Below, piece after piece: positions 1 through 11,166 of a stretch of 64,000 bases of DNA. Below the pieces are notes generated by a model. It was not told the origin of the DNA. It was given only the letters and a program-made list of their open reading frames with translations, and ran no database searches. The position numbers were made by a program, and so were the translations under genes. Each line of letters starts with the position of its first letter. The stretch's first letter is position 1. The stretch is from Diphasiastrum complanatum (lineage: Eukaryota; Streptophyta; Lycopodiopsida; Lycopodiales; Lycopodiaceae): positions 20,897,018 through 20,961,017 of the forward strand of contig CM055094.1 of assembly GCA_029204225.1 (NCBI GenBank), read 5' to 3'.

Positions 1-142
1 CTGCCTATCCAAGCCTGTCTCTGCCATGCTCGTGTTGTAGCGATATCACCCTTAGAGTTCTCAATGTCGCCATTACGCGAGATAATTTAGCTCTCTCTTC
101 TGCTGTATCTCTGTCCTCGCGTGGTATAGATATCCGGCCTCA
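1..142 (+). promoter_or_regulatory. 5' leader of H3-like copy 1 (partial)
   Basis: This is the 3' half of the leader that precedes every H3-like copy. It contains GTAGCGATATCA, a CGCCATTACGCGAGATAA block and the run up to CCTCAATGG. The TATA box seen about 335 bp upstream in other copies would lie outside the window. Confidence 0.6.
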
Positions 143-554
143 ATGGCTCGGACGAAGCAAACCGCTAGGCTTACCCATTTTGTTCAACTATCCTGTTCCC
201 AAACATCTGAACCCATACATCCGCAAAGACACTTAAGACCTCGCCGTCCATGGTTAGGGACATCAGGGCCTTGCAGAGATACACCGAACTTCTGATCCTG
301 AAAGCAGCCTTGTACCAAGCTGTGAGGGAGGTTATACAAGGCATGACCACCCATCTGCCCTATGCAGTGAGGTGGAATATCGTTGCATTGGAGGCCCTCC
401 ATATTGCATACGAGGACTTCTAGACAAAATTGTTTGAGGATTTGATGCTAGTGTTTCCATTCATGGCAAGAGGGTGACACTGATGCCCAAGGACATGCTT
501 CTTGTCATGAGGTTCGAAAGACCTATGACAGCGGTATGCACATGCAAATCATGA
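143..554 (+). pseudogene. CENH3-like histone H3 pseudogene, copy 1
   Basis: The reading starts MARTKQTAR at 143 and continues as a histone H3-type fold of about 137 codons. Lesions seen: a one-base deletion near 256 (TTAGGG where other copies have TTGAGGG), a TAG at 421-423 in the helix 2 region, and extra bases near 450 (GATGCTAGTGTTTCC). Between these, the shifted frame keeps LLILKAALYQAVREV and RWNIVALEALHIAYEDF. In H3 these positions are helix 1 and helix 2. The copy belongs with copies 3 and 5 (LLILK, REVIQG). It has no intron. Homology to H3 is clear. The centromeric-type assignment rests on the longer loop 1 and the RW residues and is an inference. Confidence 0.78.
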
Positions 555-1336
555 GGCTTGAGGGTTGCATGTGGCAAGCCATGTAGGCTTACCATAACCT
601 TGTATGTCAAGCCAACTGGGCCCTGTGGCCACGTAGGCTTGAGTGGACCTAGAGATCTATATATAAATATAGGTGGGCTCAAAAGTTGCCACTTGGCAAA
701 CCACAGAGGCCTACCATAGGCTTGCATGGCAGGCCACATAGGAATGGCATACTTCTGATCCTTCCCACGAAGCATGTCGTAGGCTACCACATAGGCTTGC
801 CATAGGCTTGTGTGGCAAGCAAACCAAGCTCTGCCATGTAGGCTTGAGTGGAGCTAGAGAGAGAGAGCTGGGCTCCCAAGTTGCCATGTGGCAAGCCATG
901 TAGGCATGTCATGAGATAAACCATAGGCTTGTGTGGCAGGCCACATAGGCATGGCATATTTCTGATGCTTCCCACATAAGCATGTCACAGGATACCACAT
1001 AGGCTTGCCATAGGCTTGTGTGGCAAGCCAACCAAGCTCTGCCATGTAGGCTTGAGTGGAGCTAGATAGAGAGATTTGGGGCTCCCAAGTTGCCCATGTG
1101 GCATGCCATGTAGGCATGTCATGAGATAAACCACACAGGCTTGGGACTTGCCATGTGGCATGCCATGTAGGCCTACCATAAGGCTTGCGTGGTAGGTCAT
1201 ATAGGCATGACATAGGCTTGATGCTAGTATGTTCATGCTGGTAAGTTGCAGTCTACCATATTAGGCTTGACATAGGCTTGTGTGGCAAGCCAACTAAGCT
1301 ATACCACGTGGGTCTGCCATGTAGGGTTGAGTGGAA

Positions 1337-1339
<3 letters not shown>
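555..1339 (+). repeat. ~210-bp CATGTGG/AGGCTTG tandem array
   Basis: Degenerate tandem repeats built from GGCAAGCCATGTAGGC, CCATAGGCTTGTGTGGC and GAGTGGAGCTAGAGAGAG phrases follow directly on the H3-like copy. Long reading frames on the minus strand are by-products of the repeat. No coding role is seen. Confidence 0.8.

Positions 1340-1392
<53 letters not shown>
1340..1392 (+). repeat. (AG)n microsatellite
   Basis: An uninterrupted GA/AG run of about 53 bp ends the tandem array. The same site holds about 29 bp at 8197, 17 bp at 15994 and 65 bp at 43054, so it is length-variable between unit copies. Confidence 0.95.
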
Positions 1393-1396
<4 letters not shown>

Positions 1397-3040
1397 AGTG
1401 AGGAGTCACACATGAACTACTTCCCTGTGGTATGGCCTAGCATCAACATTGAAAAAAATATCTGATGGAGATAAGAAGGGTCCCAAGCAAATTTCAAATG
1501 AGAATCTTGTAGAGAAAGTATAGAAACCAAAGTTGGCGAGGGATCCCAAAGAATCGAACTTGAGTGTACAAGCCCAACAATAGCGCATACACCAACTCAC
1601 CACACATGGGAAGATCGTTAAATTTGAATTTGAAGAAAAATATCACATGAGATGGACATAAGAGATGAATTCTCCACAAAGAAAGAAACTTTGATGATTA
1701 TTTCTCCACTTAGGTACAACAATTTATAGCTTCCAAAATGTCATTTGGCCACTTGCCCCAAACTTCACCTAATTTGGAAACTTCTAGATACTTTATCAGA
1801 AACCTAGAAAATCTAGTCTAGATGCAATGTACCAAAATTAGCCAATTAGAATGGGTCCAAACTCGACCTCATCCATTGATCTACTTGCCAGAGGTAGTCA
1901 AACCACTATTTAGGCCCTTATTAACAAATATGAAACTAACTCGAAGTTGAGATTCATTTTGGCCTCCAAAATTGCCAAATGAAAACCCAAACTAGTTGAC
2001 AATTTTTCACACCATCTCCTCTAGAAATCTCCATTGATGAATACAATTTATAAGTTTTTGAAAGCAATGTACCAAAATTAGCCAATTAGAATGGGTCCAA
2101 ACTCGACCTCATCCACTTATCTACTTGCCAGAGGTAGTTAAACCACTATTTAGGCCCTTATTAACAAATATGAAACTAACTCGAAGTTGAGATTCATTTT
2201 GGTCTCCAAAATTGCCAAATAAAAAACCAAACTAGTTGAGAATTTTTCACACCATTTCCTCTAGACATCTCCATTGATGAATACAATTTATAAGTTTTTG
2301 AAAGCCATTCCGAAATCAGTGATCTCTCTTTCAAATTACAAAAGTTTTTAAAATACATCGTTCTAGGGTTCGAGAATGGAGGTTGGAATGAATTATATTT
2401 CATTAAAGTTTCAACAAGCTTGGGAAATTTGAAGATTGAATGAAGCTGTAATCTAGGATTTTCAAAACTCAAAGTTGTTCATGCAAATTAAGTCATTTTT
2501 GTTAATATATTAAAATGTTGTAATCTAGGGTTTCCAAAAACAAATTGAAAATTTGTTAAAAAAAAAAACTTATTCCTTGTTACACGACTAAATAACATAT
2601 AGCTAAAGGGCATATAATGAATCTATGCTATGTTCCAAACATATGCAAGCTACATTGCATTCATTCACACTTTACAAATCATTGAAATTTGAATTTGAAC
2701 GAAATCATTGAAATGAGTAGATCAATGTTTAAATGAAGCGATAAATCTTATAATCTCCCCCTTTAATTAAATTATATTTATATATTATTGGTGCATTAAT
2801 AGGATAAAAACTCATTATTATTATTTTCTTTGTTTCTCTTGATTCAAGCAAGCACAGCTCGTCTAGATGATGACCACAATGCCTCTAAGGAGAAATAGTT
2901 TTTCATTTTTTTTTAATTTTGATTTTTCTTCAGATTCAAATTTAATGATCTTCCCATGTGTGCTGAGTTGGTGTCTGCACTTGAGTTGGGCTTGTACACT
3001 CAAGTATGATTCTTTGCAATCCCCCCAAATTAATATAACC
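1393..3040. repeat. AT-rich module with inverted tRNA-like ends
   Basis: The module is flanked by two copies, in opposite orientation, of a segment of about 100 bp. The minus copy is around 1545-1640 and the plus copy around 2920-3020. Each contains an AGTTGG box A-like and, in the better preserved copies, a GTTCGATTC box B-like sequence. Between them lies a 240-bp direct tandem duplication with starts at 1824 and 2064. Plant-like TTCTAGATACTTTATC and AT-rich DNA fill the rest. No coding sequence is supported. Confidence 0.7.
1824..2303 (+). repeat. 240-bp direct tandem duplication
   Basis: Two adjacent copies begin with GCAATGTACCAAAATTAGCC at 1824 and 2064 and run through GAATACAATTTATAAGTTTTTG. 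The same duplication with the same 240-bp period is at 8778/9018 and in the later units, so it predates amplification of the unit. Confidence 0.9.
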
Positions 3041-4863
3041 AGTAACATTATTCTCAAAGCATGTACTATGAGCTAAAAACAACACTTGGAGGGTAAAAAG
3101 TTAGGAATATGTCAAACACTTTTACACCTAGTATTTGGCAAGATCGGATTCTTTGCGATAACCCCCCCCGCCCCCATTTCTTAATATAACTTCTCAAAGC
3201 ATCTAGTATGAGCTACAAACAACACTTGGTAAGTCTTAAGACTTGGAGAGTAAAGAATTATGCATTTGTCAAATACTTTTACACCTAGCATTTGGCAAGT
3301 TAGACACAATGGTAGTAATTATAAGAATGAGTTAGGCAAGCTTGTGAAGCCATCCAGAGGTGATTTGTTGTTTAGTTTCCTAGCTACATATCAAGCTACC
3401 CCAAGTGACCAAACAATTCACTATTATTTTGAGTGACAACCATGAAGCTATCATAATTTGAAATGACATCGGTATATTAAGCTACTCCCAAGTTGACCCT
3501 TTTCCAGGAAGCCTCTCTCTTGAAACTATAGCAAAAAGCTCTTATTCAAAGGAACAATCAAGGGTCGAGTACTTACCATACGAGATGAAGACCAACAAGT
3601 AAGGCAAGGAAAGAAGATGTACGGTTTACTTTGCTATGTGATTGGAGGTATGCTGAGCATGCTTGGAATATGAAGAACATGTGTTTTCCAAAAATATTAG
3701 TAGTCTCACAAAAAGGCTTGGACTTACATTAGAATTTGGAAGTGGTGCGTGTGAAAATTGTCAACATTTCCTAGCTAGTTTGAGGCCTAAATTGGCTAAA
3801 ATTGTAAATAGTTTTGGTTCTGGAGTTTTGCACGTGTGAACCAGGCCACAATGTTTTTATTTACTGTATTTTTTCAGTATGATGAAGTGTCAAACTTCAT
3901 ACCCTTCAAAATGAGACCATTTTGATGTATTTTGGTCATATAAGCCATTTTTAGCTATTTTTCCTATATAGGGAATATCTAGGGTCAAGTACCTTCTAGA
4001 GAGAGGAGAGAGAGTCATCTTCCTCATCCATAAATAGTAGGGAAGTCGTGGAGAACAGGTTGGAGAAACCTTTTGTATGCTTCATTGAGATCAATAGATC
4101 ATTGTCATTGTTTCTTCCTCCATTGAGAGCATTGTTGTGTGTATTGTCTTCAAGCTATTGTGTATGATCTTAGGTGCTTTCCAAAAGTGGTAGGCTGATG
4201 TATTATGGACTGTATAATGCTATTTTGGGCCGCACTTGATGTTTATGGAAGTTTCCATTTGTGATAAATGCTTTTTCATCAAGTTCTTTTGCATTCTAGG
4301 TAGCATAGAATGTGTTGCCAATTCCTAGCTTATGTAGTTTGGAGTGCAAGCATTCAAGCCAATGATCTTGGAGTTTAGATCCACTTAGGATCTGTATTTT
4401 TCACAGTGCGCCTACTTTGGATGGATGATCACTAACAAACAATTTCTGTCTAGTCCTTTTGCCGTGATATGTTCCCTCTTGTCTATATGATATTTTCATT
4501 GTGTGTCTAAATATTTTTTGAACAGAATATGTGTAACCTAATTATTGTTGATTTTGATTTAATGAGCATTCAATGTTCATTTAATACATTAAATCAAATA
4601 TCAACGATGAGAACATATATATATACACAACGAGAAGAAGGTATATCTAGATCATAGATTATGAACTAAAGTGGACATTTTCAAAAGAGATAGATTAGCA
4701 GTTGAGTGACATATACATTGGCCCTAGATGACTATAATGGTCAATCTTAAAAGCTCCAATCAACAAATGTTGATGTTTTCAATGTACTCAATTCAAAAAA
4801 TTGCGCCTAAAGGATTTCCTTCATAACATTTGTTCAGGAATAGTGGGCATCATGCTTATGATA
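3041..4863. repeat. Non-coding spacer of the composite unit
   Basis: AT-rich spacer holding an interrupted C run (C8-G-C5 at 3162-3175) and a repeated CTCAAAGCATxTAGTATGAGCTA phrase. Bases 3750-4390 are private to this copy; the copies at 10.7, 18.3 and 45.6 kb lack them. I see no gene. Confidence 0.6.
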
Positions 4864-5783
4864 TTGCTCGCGCAGCCACTTGAGCAGGTTCGAGTCAGCA
4901 TTTGTCTTCGACCAGCAAATGCTTTTGATCTCTGGGTGTAAGCCTTATCGGCATTGATGATAAAGCCTGAAGTGCACATCTCTTCGAAGATTTGTATGGA
5001 GTCTGCAGGAAAGTATTGTATCCGTAAATAGATCCTGGTATGCTACATGTGAAGCGCCGGTTTGTTGGGATTGATGAAAAATTGTGGATCCTGCTCAAAC
5101 CTTCGGCCCATGACAGTCATCAGAAACTGGCAAAACTTGTGTTGTAGCTTGATTGTAAGATCGTCAGAATCGGAAGTAAATTGGCAAAAATTCTTGATGG
5201 ATGTATGACATTCCTTCTGAGAAGAGAACGAGCCATCTATTATCGCAAAGTTGCAAGGATATGCTGATATGTTGTCTTCCGATCTCCATGCTAGCGCTCG
5301 TCTTCTACGAAAACTTGGGTTGAAAGAAGGATCATTCTGAATTTGCTTTGGTGATTGATCAAGCATTTCGTAGACATACGTATCTTTAAGGAATGGAGCT
5401 CTCCAACCGGTCGACGCAATTAAATCTGGCTAAGAAAAGCTCCCGATCGAATTAGATGTCGTCGTTGGAACTGACTTGTCCCCGTCTTTTCGTCTTATCT
5501 GAGTCAAATTACTGGCATGCTTATGATTTTGCTCACGTAGCCGGTTGAAGCAGTTTTGAGTCAGTATTTGTCTTCGACCAGTAAATGCTTTTGATCTTTG
5601 GGTGTACATGTAACCCTCATCAGCATTGATGATAAATCCTAAAGTGCACATCTCTTCGAAGATATGTATGGAGTCTGCAGGAAAGTATTGAATCCGTAAA
5701 TAGATCTTGGTATCCTCCATGTGAAGGACCGCTTTGTTGGGATTGATGGAAAATTGTGGATCTTGCTCAACCTTTGGCCCATG
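4864..5783 (-). pseudogene. Gene P fragment, copy 1 (unrecognised family)
   Basis: The minus strand carries the 3' part of gene P. Conserved phrases include YPCNFAIIDGSFSSQKE, HMEDTKIYLRIQYFPADSIH and FIINADEGYMYTQRSKAF. Parts of two of its ~221-residue repeats are present. Frames are broken at several points, and the 5' coiled-coil exon is absent. The copy ends abruptly at about 5783, where the 3' end of gene Y begins on the other strand. Function is not recognised. Confidence 0.6.
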
Positions 5784-6215
5784 ACTTATGAATGGAACAT
5801 TAAGCAATACGATAAACTCAGAGAGTCTTAATTTCAGTGTGCAGTCCAAAAATAATATTTGGTGGTTGGCAGCTTTCCAGGTTTAAATCTATTCTATTGA
5901 GTACTAGCAACTAATTCATTTCAAGAATTAATGGTTTTGTGTTTTAAGCTAATATTGTTTTGTTATTATAGGTCTGAGTTCAATTCTCTTAAAATAGTTC
6001 ATGATTTTGTGTTTCAAACAGGTTTTAAAGAAAATCATGAAATTCTATTTTGGATTTTTAGTAGAACAAAATATCCAGAGATAATTAAGAATCATATGAG
6101 CGACACACCACTCAATGTTCCTAGAATAGGTCATTTTAAACGAAATGGTATTTGGTTCACACACCAAGAGCTACAGGGAGTGAAAATCCAAAACTTACAG
6201 AAATGTGTTAACTGA
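5784..6215 (+). pseudogene. 3' fragment of gene Y
   Basis: Near-copy of 40667-41098. It includes the end of one exon (AATATTTGGTGGTTGGCAGC), the intron-like AT-rich stretch with a GTTTAAAT donor and TTATTATAG acceptor, and the terminal exon with VHDFVFQTGFKE and SDTPLNVPRIGHF. Retention of intron sequence shows DNA-level duplication rather than retroposition. The left boundary at about 5784 is a sharp junction with reversed gene P. The function of Y is unknown. Confidence 0.65.
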
Positions 6216-6310
6216 TCAAACAACATTTATATAGCTAAAACCAATATAACCCAAGCCGTATACTCGTCGATCCAACAGCGGATCAGATCTATGGCGCGTA
6301 ATACAACCGT

Positions 6311-6690
6311 CCACACGTGTGAGACCACACGTGCTACAATACACGTCAATCTGCCATTCGGCCACGTGCCCACATGAGCGAGCTAACACGTGCCAGAACA
6401 CATGTCACCAAACCATTCGACCACATGGCCACATGTGCAAGTTTCACACGTGCGGATACAGAAGTGTGGTCCCACACGTCAGTTACTGATTGGGCCACGT
6501 AACCACACGTGTGAGCCGATACGTGCAAGAACACATGCCGTTGTCCATTCGGCCACGTGTCCCCACATGGGATCCCACACGTGTTGATGCAGACGTGCAG
6601 TTTCACACATGCATATACAAACATGTGGTTCCACATGTCAGCTACTGACCAGGCGACTTTTCACTGGGATTCACACGTGCTAACTTTTTT
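6311..6690 (+). promoter_or_regulatory. CACGTG-rich (G-box) array upstream of H3-like copy 2
   Basis: Dense ACGTG cores, several as full CACGTG, are set in imperfect repeats such as CATTCGGCCACGTG and GTCAGTTACTGATTGGG. The cluster lies just before the TATA box in every H3-like copy whose upstream DNA is present. CACGTG is the G-box bound by plant bZIP and bHLH factors. A regulatory role here is inferred from position only. Confidence 0.5.
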
Positions 6691-6694
6691 CTCC

Positions 6695-6702
6695 TATATA
6701 AG
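6695..6702 (+). promoter_or_regulatory. TATA box of H3-like copy 2
   Basis: TATATAAG lies 333 bp before the ATG at 7028. The same motif is 335 bp before the ATG in copies 3, 4 and 5. The octamer and its flanks (CTATATAAGTCCATTC) are conserved. Confidence 0.6.
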
Positions 6703-7027
6703 TCCATTCTCGGGGATTGTATAGGTTTTCGCGTAATTTGTTGTCATGTTTGATTGCTTCCATACGACCTGCATTCATGATATCGCCATCATGCGAGCGA
6801 CCTCGTCCCTAGGCCTATTCCGTACACCCTCTCACGTCGTAGCGATATCAACCTGACTTTCCCAGTATCGCCATCATGCAAGCCCCTGCCTCTCCCTGCC
6901 TGTCTCTGCCACTCTCTCGCGTAGTAGCGATATCACCTTTAGAGTTCTCAATGTCACCATTACGCGAGATAATTTAGCTCTCTTCTGCTGTATCTCTATC
7001 CTCACGTGGTATAGATATCCGGCCTCA
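6703..7027 (+). promoter_or_regulatory. 5' leader with alternating GATATCGC/GCGATATC motifs
   Basis: The leader contains GATATCGCCATCATGCGAG, GTAGCGATATCAAC, AGTATCGCCATCATGCAAG and GTAGCGATATCACC in alternating orientation, roughly 60 bp apart. A TCACCATTACGCGAGATAA block follows. The cores GATATCGC and GCGATATC are reverse complements, so the leader could pair with itself. No upstream ATG frame of note is supported. Confidence 0.5.
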
Positions 7028-7475
7028 ATGGCGTGGACGAAGCAAACCGCTAGGCTTACCCATTTTGTTCAACTGTCCCGTCCCCAGACATTTGAAGCCA
7101 TATGTCCGCAAAGACGTGGAAGACCTCACCATCCATGGTTGAGAGACATCAGAGCCTTGCAGAGGTACACCAAACTTGTGATCCTGAAAGCAGCCTTGTA
7201 CTAGGCTGTGAGGGAGGTTACTCAAGATATGATCACCCATCTGCCCTATGTAGTGAGGTGGAATATCGCTGCATTGGAGGCCCTCCATATTGCATACGAG
7301 GACTTCCAGACAAAATTGTTTGAGGATTCGATGCTGTGTTCCATTCATGGCAATAGGGGTGACACTGATGCCCAAGGACATGCTTCTTGTCATGAGGTTT
7401 CGAAAGACCTATGACAGCGGTATGCCAGATGGCAAATCATGCAGGCTTGAGGGTTGCCATGTGGGCCTACCATAA
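7028..7475 (+). pseudogene. CENH3-like histone H3 pseudogene, copy 2
   Basis: The ATG at 7028 reads MAWTKQTAR (Arg2 changed to Trp) and stays open to codon 58. The next codon, TAG at 7202-7204, replaces the CGG of copies 3 and 4. After it the frame keeps AVREVTQDM (helix 1), RWNIAALEALHIAYEDF (helix 2) and LFEDSMLCSIHG. A one-base insertion near 7353 (AATAGGGG for AAGAGGG) moves RVTLMPKD into another frame, ending at 7475. Helix N through helix 1 and helix 2 through loop 2 align to canonical H3 without gaps. The only gap is four extra residues in loop 1. It groups with copy 4 (LVILK, REVTQD). Confidence 0.8.
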
Positions 7476-8193
7476 CCTTGTATGTCAAGCCAACTGGGCC
7501 CTGTGCCACGTAGGCTTGAGTGGACCTAGAGATCCATATATATATATATAGGTGGGCAAACCACACAGGCCTACCATAGGCTTGCATGGCAGGCGACATA
7601 GGCATGGCATATTTCTGATCCTTCCCACATAAGCATGTCGCAGGCTACCACATAGGCTTGCCATAGGCTTGTGTGGCAAGCAAACCAAGCTCTGCCATGT
7701 AGGCTTGAGTGGAGCTAGAGAGAGAGAGCTGGGGCTCCCAAGTTGCCATGTGGCAAGCCATGTAGGCATGTCATGAGATAAACCATAGGCTTGCGTGGCA
7801 GGCCACATAGGCATGGCATATTTCTGATGCTTCCCACATAAGCATGTCGCAGGATACCACATAGGCTTGCCATAGGCTTGTGTGGCAAGCCAACCAAGAT
7901 CTGCCATGTAGGCTTGAGTGGAGCTAGATAGAGAGATCTGGGGCTCCCAAGTTGCCATGTGGCATGCCATGTAGGCATGTCATGAGATAAACCACACAGG
8001 CTTGGGACTTGCCATGTGGCAAGCCATGTAGGCCTACCATAGGCTTGCGTGGTAGGTCATATAGGCATGACATAGGCTTGATGCTAGTATGTTCATGCTG
8101 GTATGTTGCAGTCTACCATATAGGCTTGACATAGGCTTGTGTGGCAAGCCAACTAAGCTATACCACGTGGGTCTGCCATGTAGGATTGAGTGG

Positions 8194-8196
<3 letters not shown>
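7476..8196 (+). repeat. ~210-bp tandem array, copy 2
   Basis: Same array as at 555. Two clear repeats start near 7690 and 7900 (CTGCCATGTAGGCTTGAGTGG), with a third, diverged one near 8175 before the AG run. No gene is seen. Confidence 0.8.

Positions 8197-8225
<29 letters not shown>
8197..8225 (+). repeat. (AG)n microsatellite
   Basis: GA run of about 29 bp at the same position as 1340-1392 in the preceding unit. Confidence 0.95.
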
Positions 8226-8227
<2 letters not shown>

Positions 8228-10137
8228 TGAGTGAGGAGTCACACATGAACTACTTCCCTGTGGTGTGGCCTAGCATCAACGTTGAAAAAAAATATCTGAT
8301 GGAGATAAGAAGGGTCCCAAGCAAATTTCAAATGAGAATCTTGCAGAGAAAGTATTGAAACCACAGTTGGCGATGGATCATAAAGAATCGAACTTGAGTG
8401 TACAAGCCCAACAAAAGCGCATACACCAACTCACCACACATGGGAAGATCGTTAAATTTGAATTTGAAGAAAAATCGTTGAAATTTTTGTAGATCAATGT
8501 TTAACAAAATCATATATATTATAATCTTCACACGTGTGGAATCAAGATCTACAAGAAAATCAACATTCTACACATAGAAAACCAAGATAGAGAAAATCAC
8601 ATGAGATGGACATAAGAGATGAATTCTCCACAAAGAAAGAAACTTTGATGATTATTTCTCCGCTTAGGTACAACTATTTATAGCTTCCAAAATGTCATTT
8701 GGCCACTTGCCCCAAACTTTACCTAATTTGGAAACTTCTAGATACTTTATCAAAAACCTAGAAAATCTAGTCTAGATGCAATGTACCAAAAGTAGCCAAT
8801 TAGAATGGGTCCAAACTCGACCTCATCCACTGATCTACTTGCCAGAGGTAGTTAGACCACTATTTAGGCCCTTATTAAGAAATATGAAACTAACTCGATG
8901 TTGAGATTCATTTTGGCCTCCAAAATTGCCAAATGAAAAACCAAACTAGTTGACAAATTTTCACACCATGTCCTCTAGACATCTCCATTGATGAATACAA
9001 TTTAAAAGTTTTTGAAAGCAATGAACCAAAATTTAGCCAATTAGAATGGGTCCAAACTCGACCTCATCCACTTATCTACTTGCCAGAGGTAGTTAAACCA
9101 CTATTTAGGCCCTTATTAACAAATATGAAACTAACTCGAAGTTGAGATTCATTTTGGCCTTCAAAATTGCCAAATAAAAAACCAAACTAGTTGACAATTT
9201 TTCACACCATGTCCTCTAGACATCTCCATTGATGAATACAATTTATAAGTTTTTTAAAGCAATTCCGAATGCAATCAGGGTCATGTTTTAGCTCAGTGAT
9301 CTCTCTTTCACATTACAAAAGTTTTTTAAAATACATCGTTCTAGGATTCGAGAATGGATTTTGGAATGAATTATATTTCATTGAAGTTTAAACGAGCTTG
9401 GAAAATTGAAGATTGAATGAAGCTGTAATCTAGGATTTTCAAAACCCAAAGTTGTTCATGCAAATTAACTCATTTTTGTTAATATATTAAAATGTTGTAA
9501 TCTAGGGTTTCCAAAAACAAATTGAAAATTTGTTTAAAAAAATGCTTATTCCTTGTGACACGACTAAATAACATATAGTTAAAAAGCATATAGTGAATCT
9601 ATGCTATGTTCCAAACATATGCAAGTTACATTGCATTCATTCACACTTCACAAATCATTGGAAATCGAATTTGAACGAAATCATTGAAATGAGTAGATCA
9701 ATGTTTAAATGAAGCGATAAATATTATAATCTTCCCATTTAATTCAATTATATGTATATATTAGTGGTGCATTAACAGGATTTAAACTCGTTATTATTAT
9801 TTTCTTTGTTTCTATTGATTCAAACAAGCACAGCTCGTCTAGATGATGACACAATGCCTCTAAGGAGAATTAGTTTTTCATTTTTTTTTAATTTTGATTT
9901 TTCTTCAGATTCAAATTTAATGATCTTCCCATGTGTGGTGAGTTGGTGTCTGCACTTGAGTTGGGCTTGTACACTCAAGTTCGATTCTTTGCAATCCCCC
10001 CAAATTAATATAACTAGTAACATTATTCTCAAAGGATGTACTATGAGCTAAAAACAACACTTGGAGAGTAAAGAGTTAGGAATATGTCAAACACTTTTAC
10101 ACCTAGTATTTGGCAAGATGGGATTCTTTGCGATAAA
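8226..10137. repeat. AT-rich module, copy 2
   Basis: Equivalent of 1393-3040 and its right flank. It has a minus tRNA-like sequence (box B complement GAATCGAAC near 8384, box A complement near 8424) and a plus copy at 9932-9987. The 240-bp tandem duplication is at 8778-9257. A segment at 8480-8600 (ACACGTGTGGAATCAAG) is absent from copy 1. No gene is seen. Confidence 0.7.
9932..9987 (+). other. tRNA-like pol III box A/box B segment (SINE-head candidate)
   Basis: GTGGTGAGTTGG resembles the 3' half of box A (AGTTGG exact). GTTCGATTC fits box B. They span about 55 bp, the spacing inside an intronless tRNA. The T-arm-like TCAAG-TTCGATT-CTTTG can form four of five pairs. No matching acceptor stem is visible, so this is not an intact tRNA gene. 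It could be a tRNA-derived SINE head or chance similarity within a terminal inverted repeat. Confidence 0.4.
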
Positions 10138-10158
10138 CCCCCCCCCCCCCCCTCCCCC
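10138..10158 (+). repeat. Poly(C) tract
   Basis: Fifteen C, one T, then five C. Equivalent sites hold C8-G-C5 (3162), 37 C (17731) and 18 C (45022). Confidence 0.95.
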
Positions 10159-11166
10159 AATTCTTAATATAACTTCTCAAAGCATCTAGTATGAGCTACA
10201 AACAACACTTGGTAAGTCTTAAGACTTGGAGAGTAAAGAGTTATGCATTTGTCAAATACTTTTACACCTAGCATTTGGCAAGTTAGACACAATGGTAGTA
10301 ATTATAAGAATGAGTTAGACAAGCTTGTGAAGCCATCTAGAGGTGATTTGTTGTTTAGTTGCCTAGCTACATATCAAGCTACCCCAAGCTACGAAACAAT
10401 TTACTATTATTTTGAGTGACAACCATGAAGCTATCATGATTTGAAATGACATCAATATATTAAGCTACTCCCAAGTTGACCCTTTCCCAGGAAGCTTCTC
10501 TCTTGAAACTATAGCAAAAAGCTCTTATTCAAAGGAACAATCAAGGGTCGAGTACTTACCATACGAGATGAAGACCAACAAGTAAGGCAAGGAAAGAAGA
10601 TGTACGGTTCACTTTGCTATGTGCTTGGAGGTATGTTGAGCATGCTTGGAATATGAAGAACATGTGTTTTCCAAAAATATTAGTAGTCTCACAAAAAGGC
10701 TTGGACTTACATTAGAATTTGGAAGTGGTGCGCCTACTTTGGATGGATGATCACTAACAAACAATTTCTGTCTAGTCCTTTTGCCGTGATATGTTCCCTC
10801 TTGTCGATATGATATTTTCATTGTGTGTCTAAATATTTTTTGAACAGAATATGTGTAACCTAATTATTGTTGAATTTGATTTAATGAGCATTAATACATT
10901 AAATCAAATATCAACGATGAGAACATATATATATACACAACGAGAAGAAGGTATATCTAGATCATAGATTATGAACTAAAGTGGACATTTCAAAAGCAGT
11001 GGAGAGATAGATTAGCATTTGAGTGCCATATACATTGGCCCTAGATGACTATAATGGTCAATCTTAAAAGCTCCAATCAACAAATGTTGATGTTTTCAAT
11101 GTACTCAATTCAAAAAATTGCGCCTAAAGGATTTCCTTCATAACATTTGTTCAGGAATAGTGGGCA
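10159..11166. repeat. Non-coding spacer, copy 2
   Basis: Copy of 3176-3750 joined to 4406-4863; the 3750-4390 stretch is absent. A frame on the minus strand (10609-10821) recurs in other units but shows no recognisable domain. Confidence 0.55.

Noticed and set aside
6346-6636. Frames on both strands over the CACGTG array
   Set aside because: Palindromic repeat DNA gives mirror-image frames (HTCGPTR/MWDHTSV types). No domain and no conservation beyond DNA identity.
7485-7970. 161-codon minus-strand frame with repeated LPHKPMASLCG phrases
   Set aside because: Product of the tandem array read in one frame. The same DNA is open in several frames and both strands.
7430-8190. CRISPR array
   Set aside because: Repeats are long, degenerate and tandem without unique spacers, in eukaryotic DNA.
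9932-9987. Functional tRNA gene
   Set aside because: Box A is imperfect and no acceptor stem pairs. Kept only as tRNA-like.
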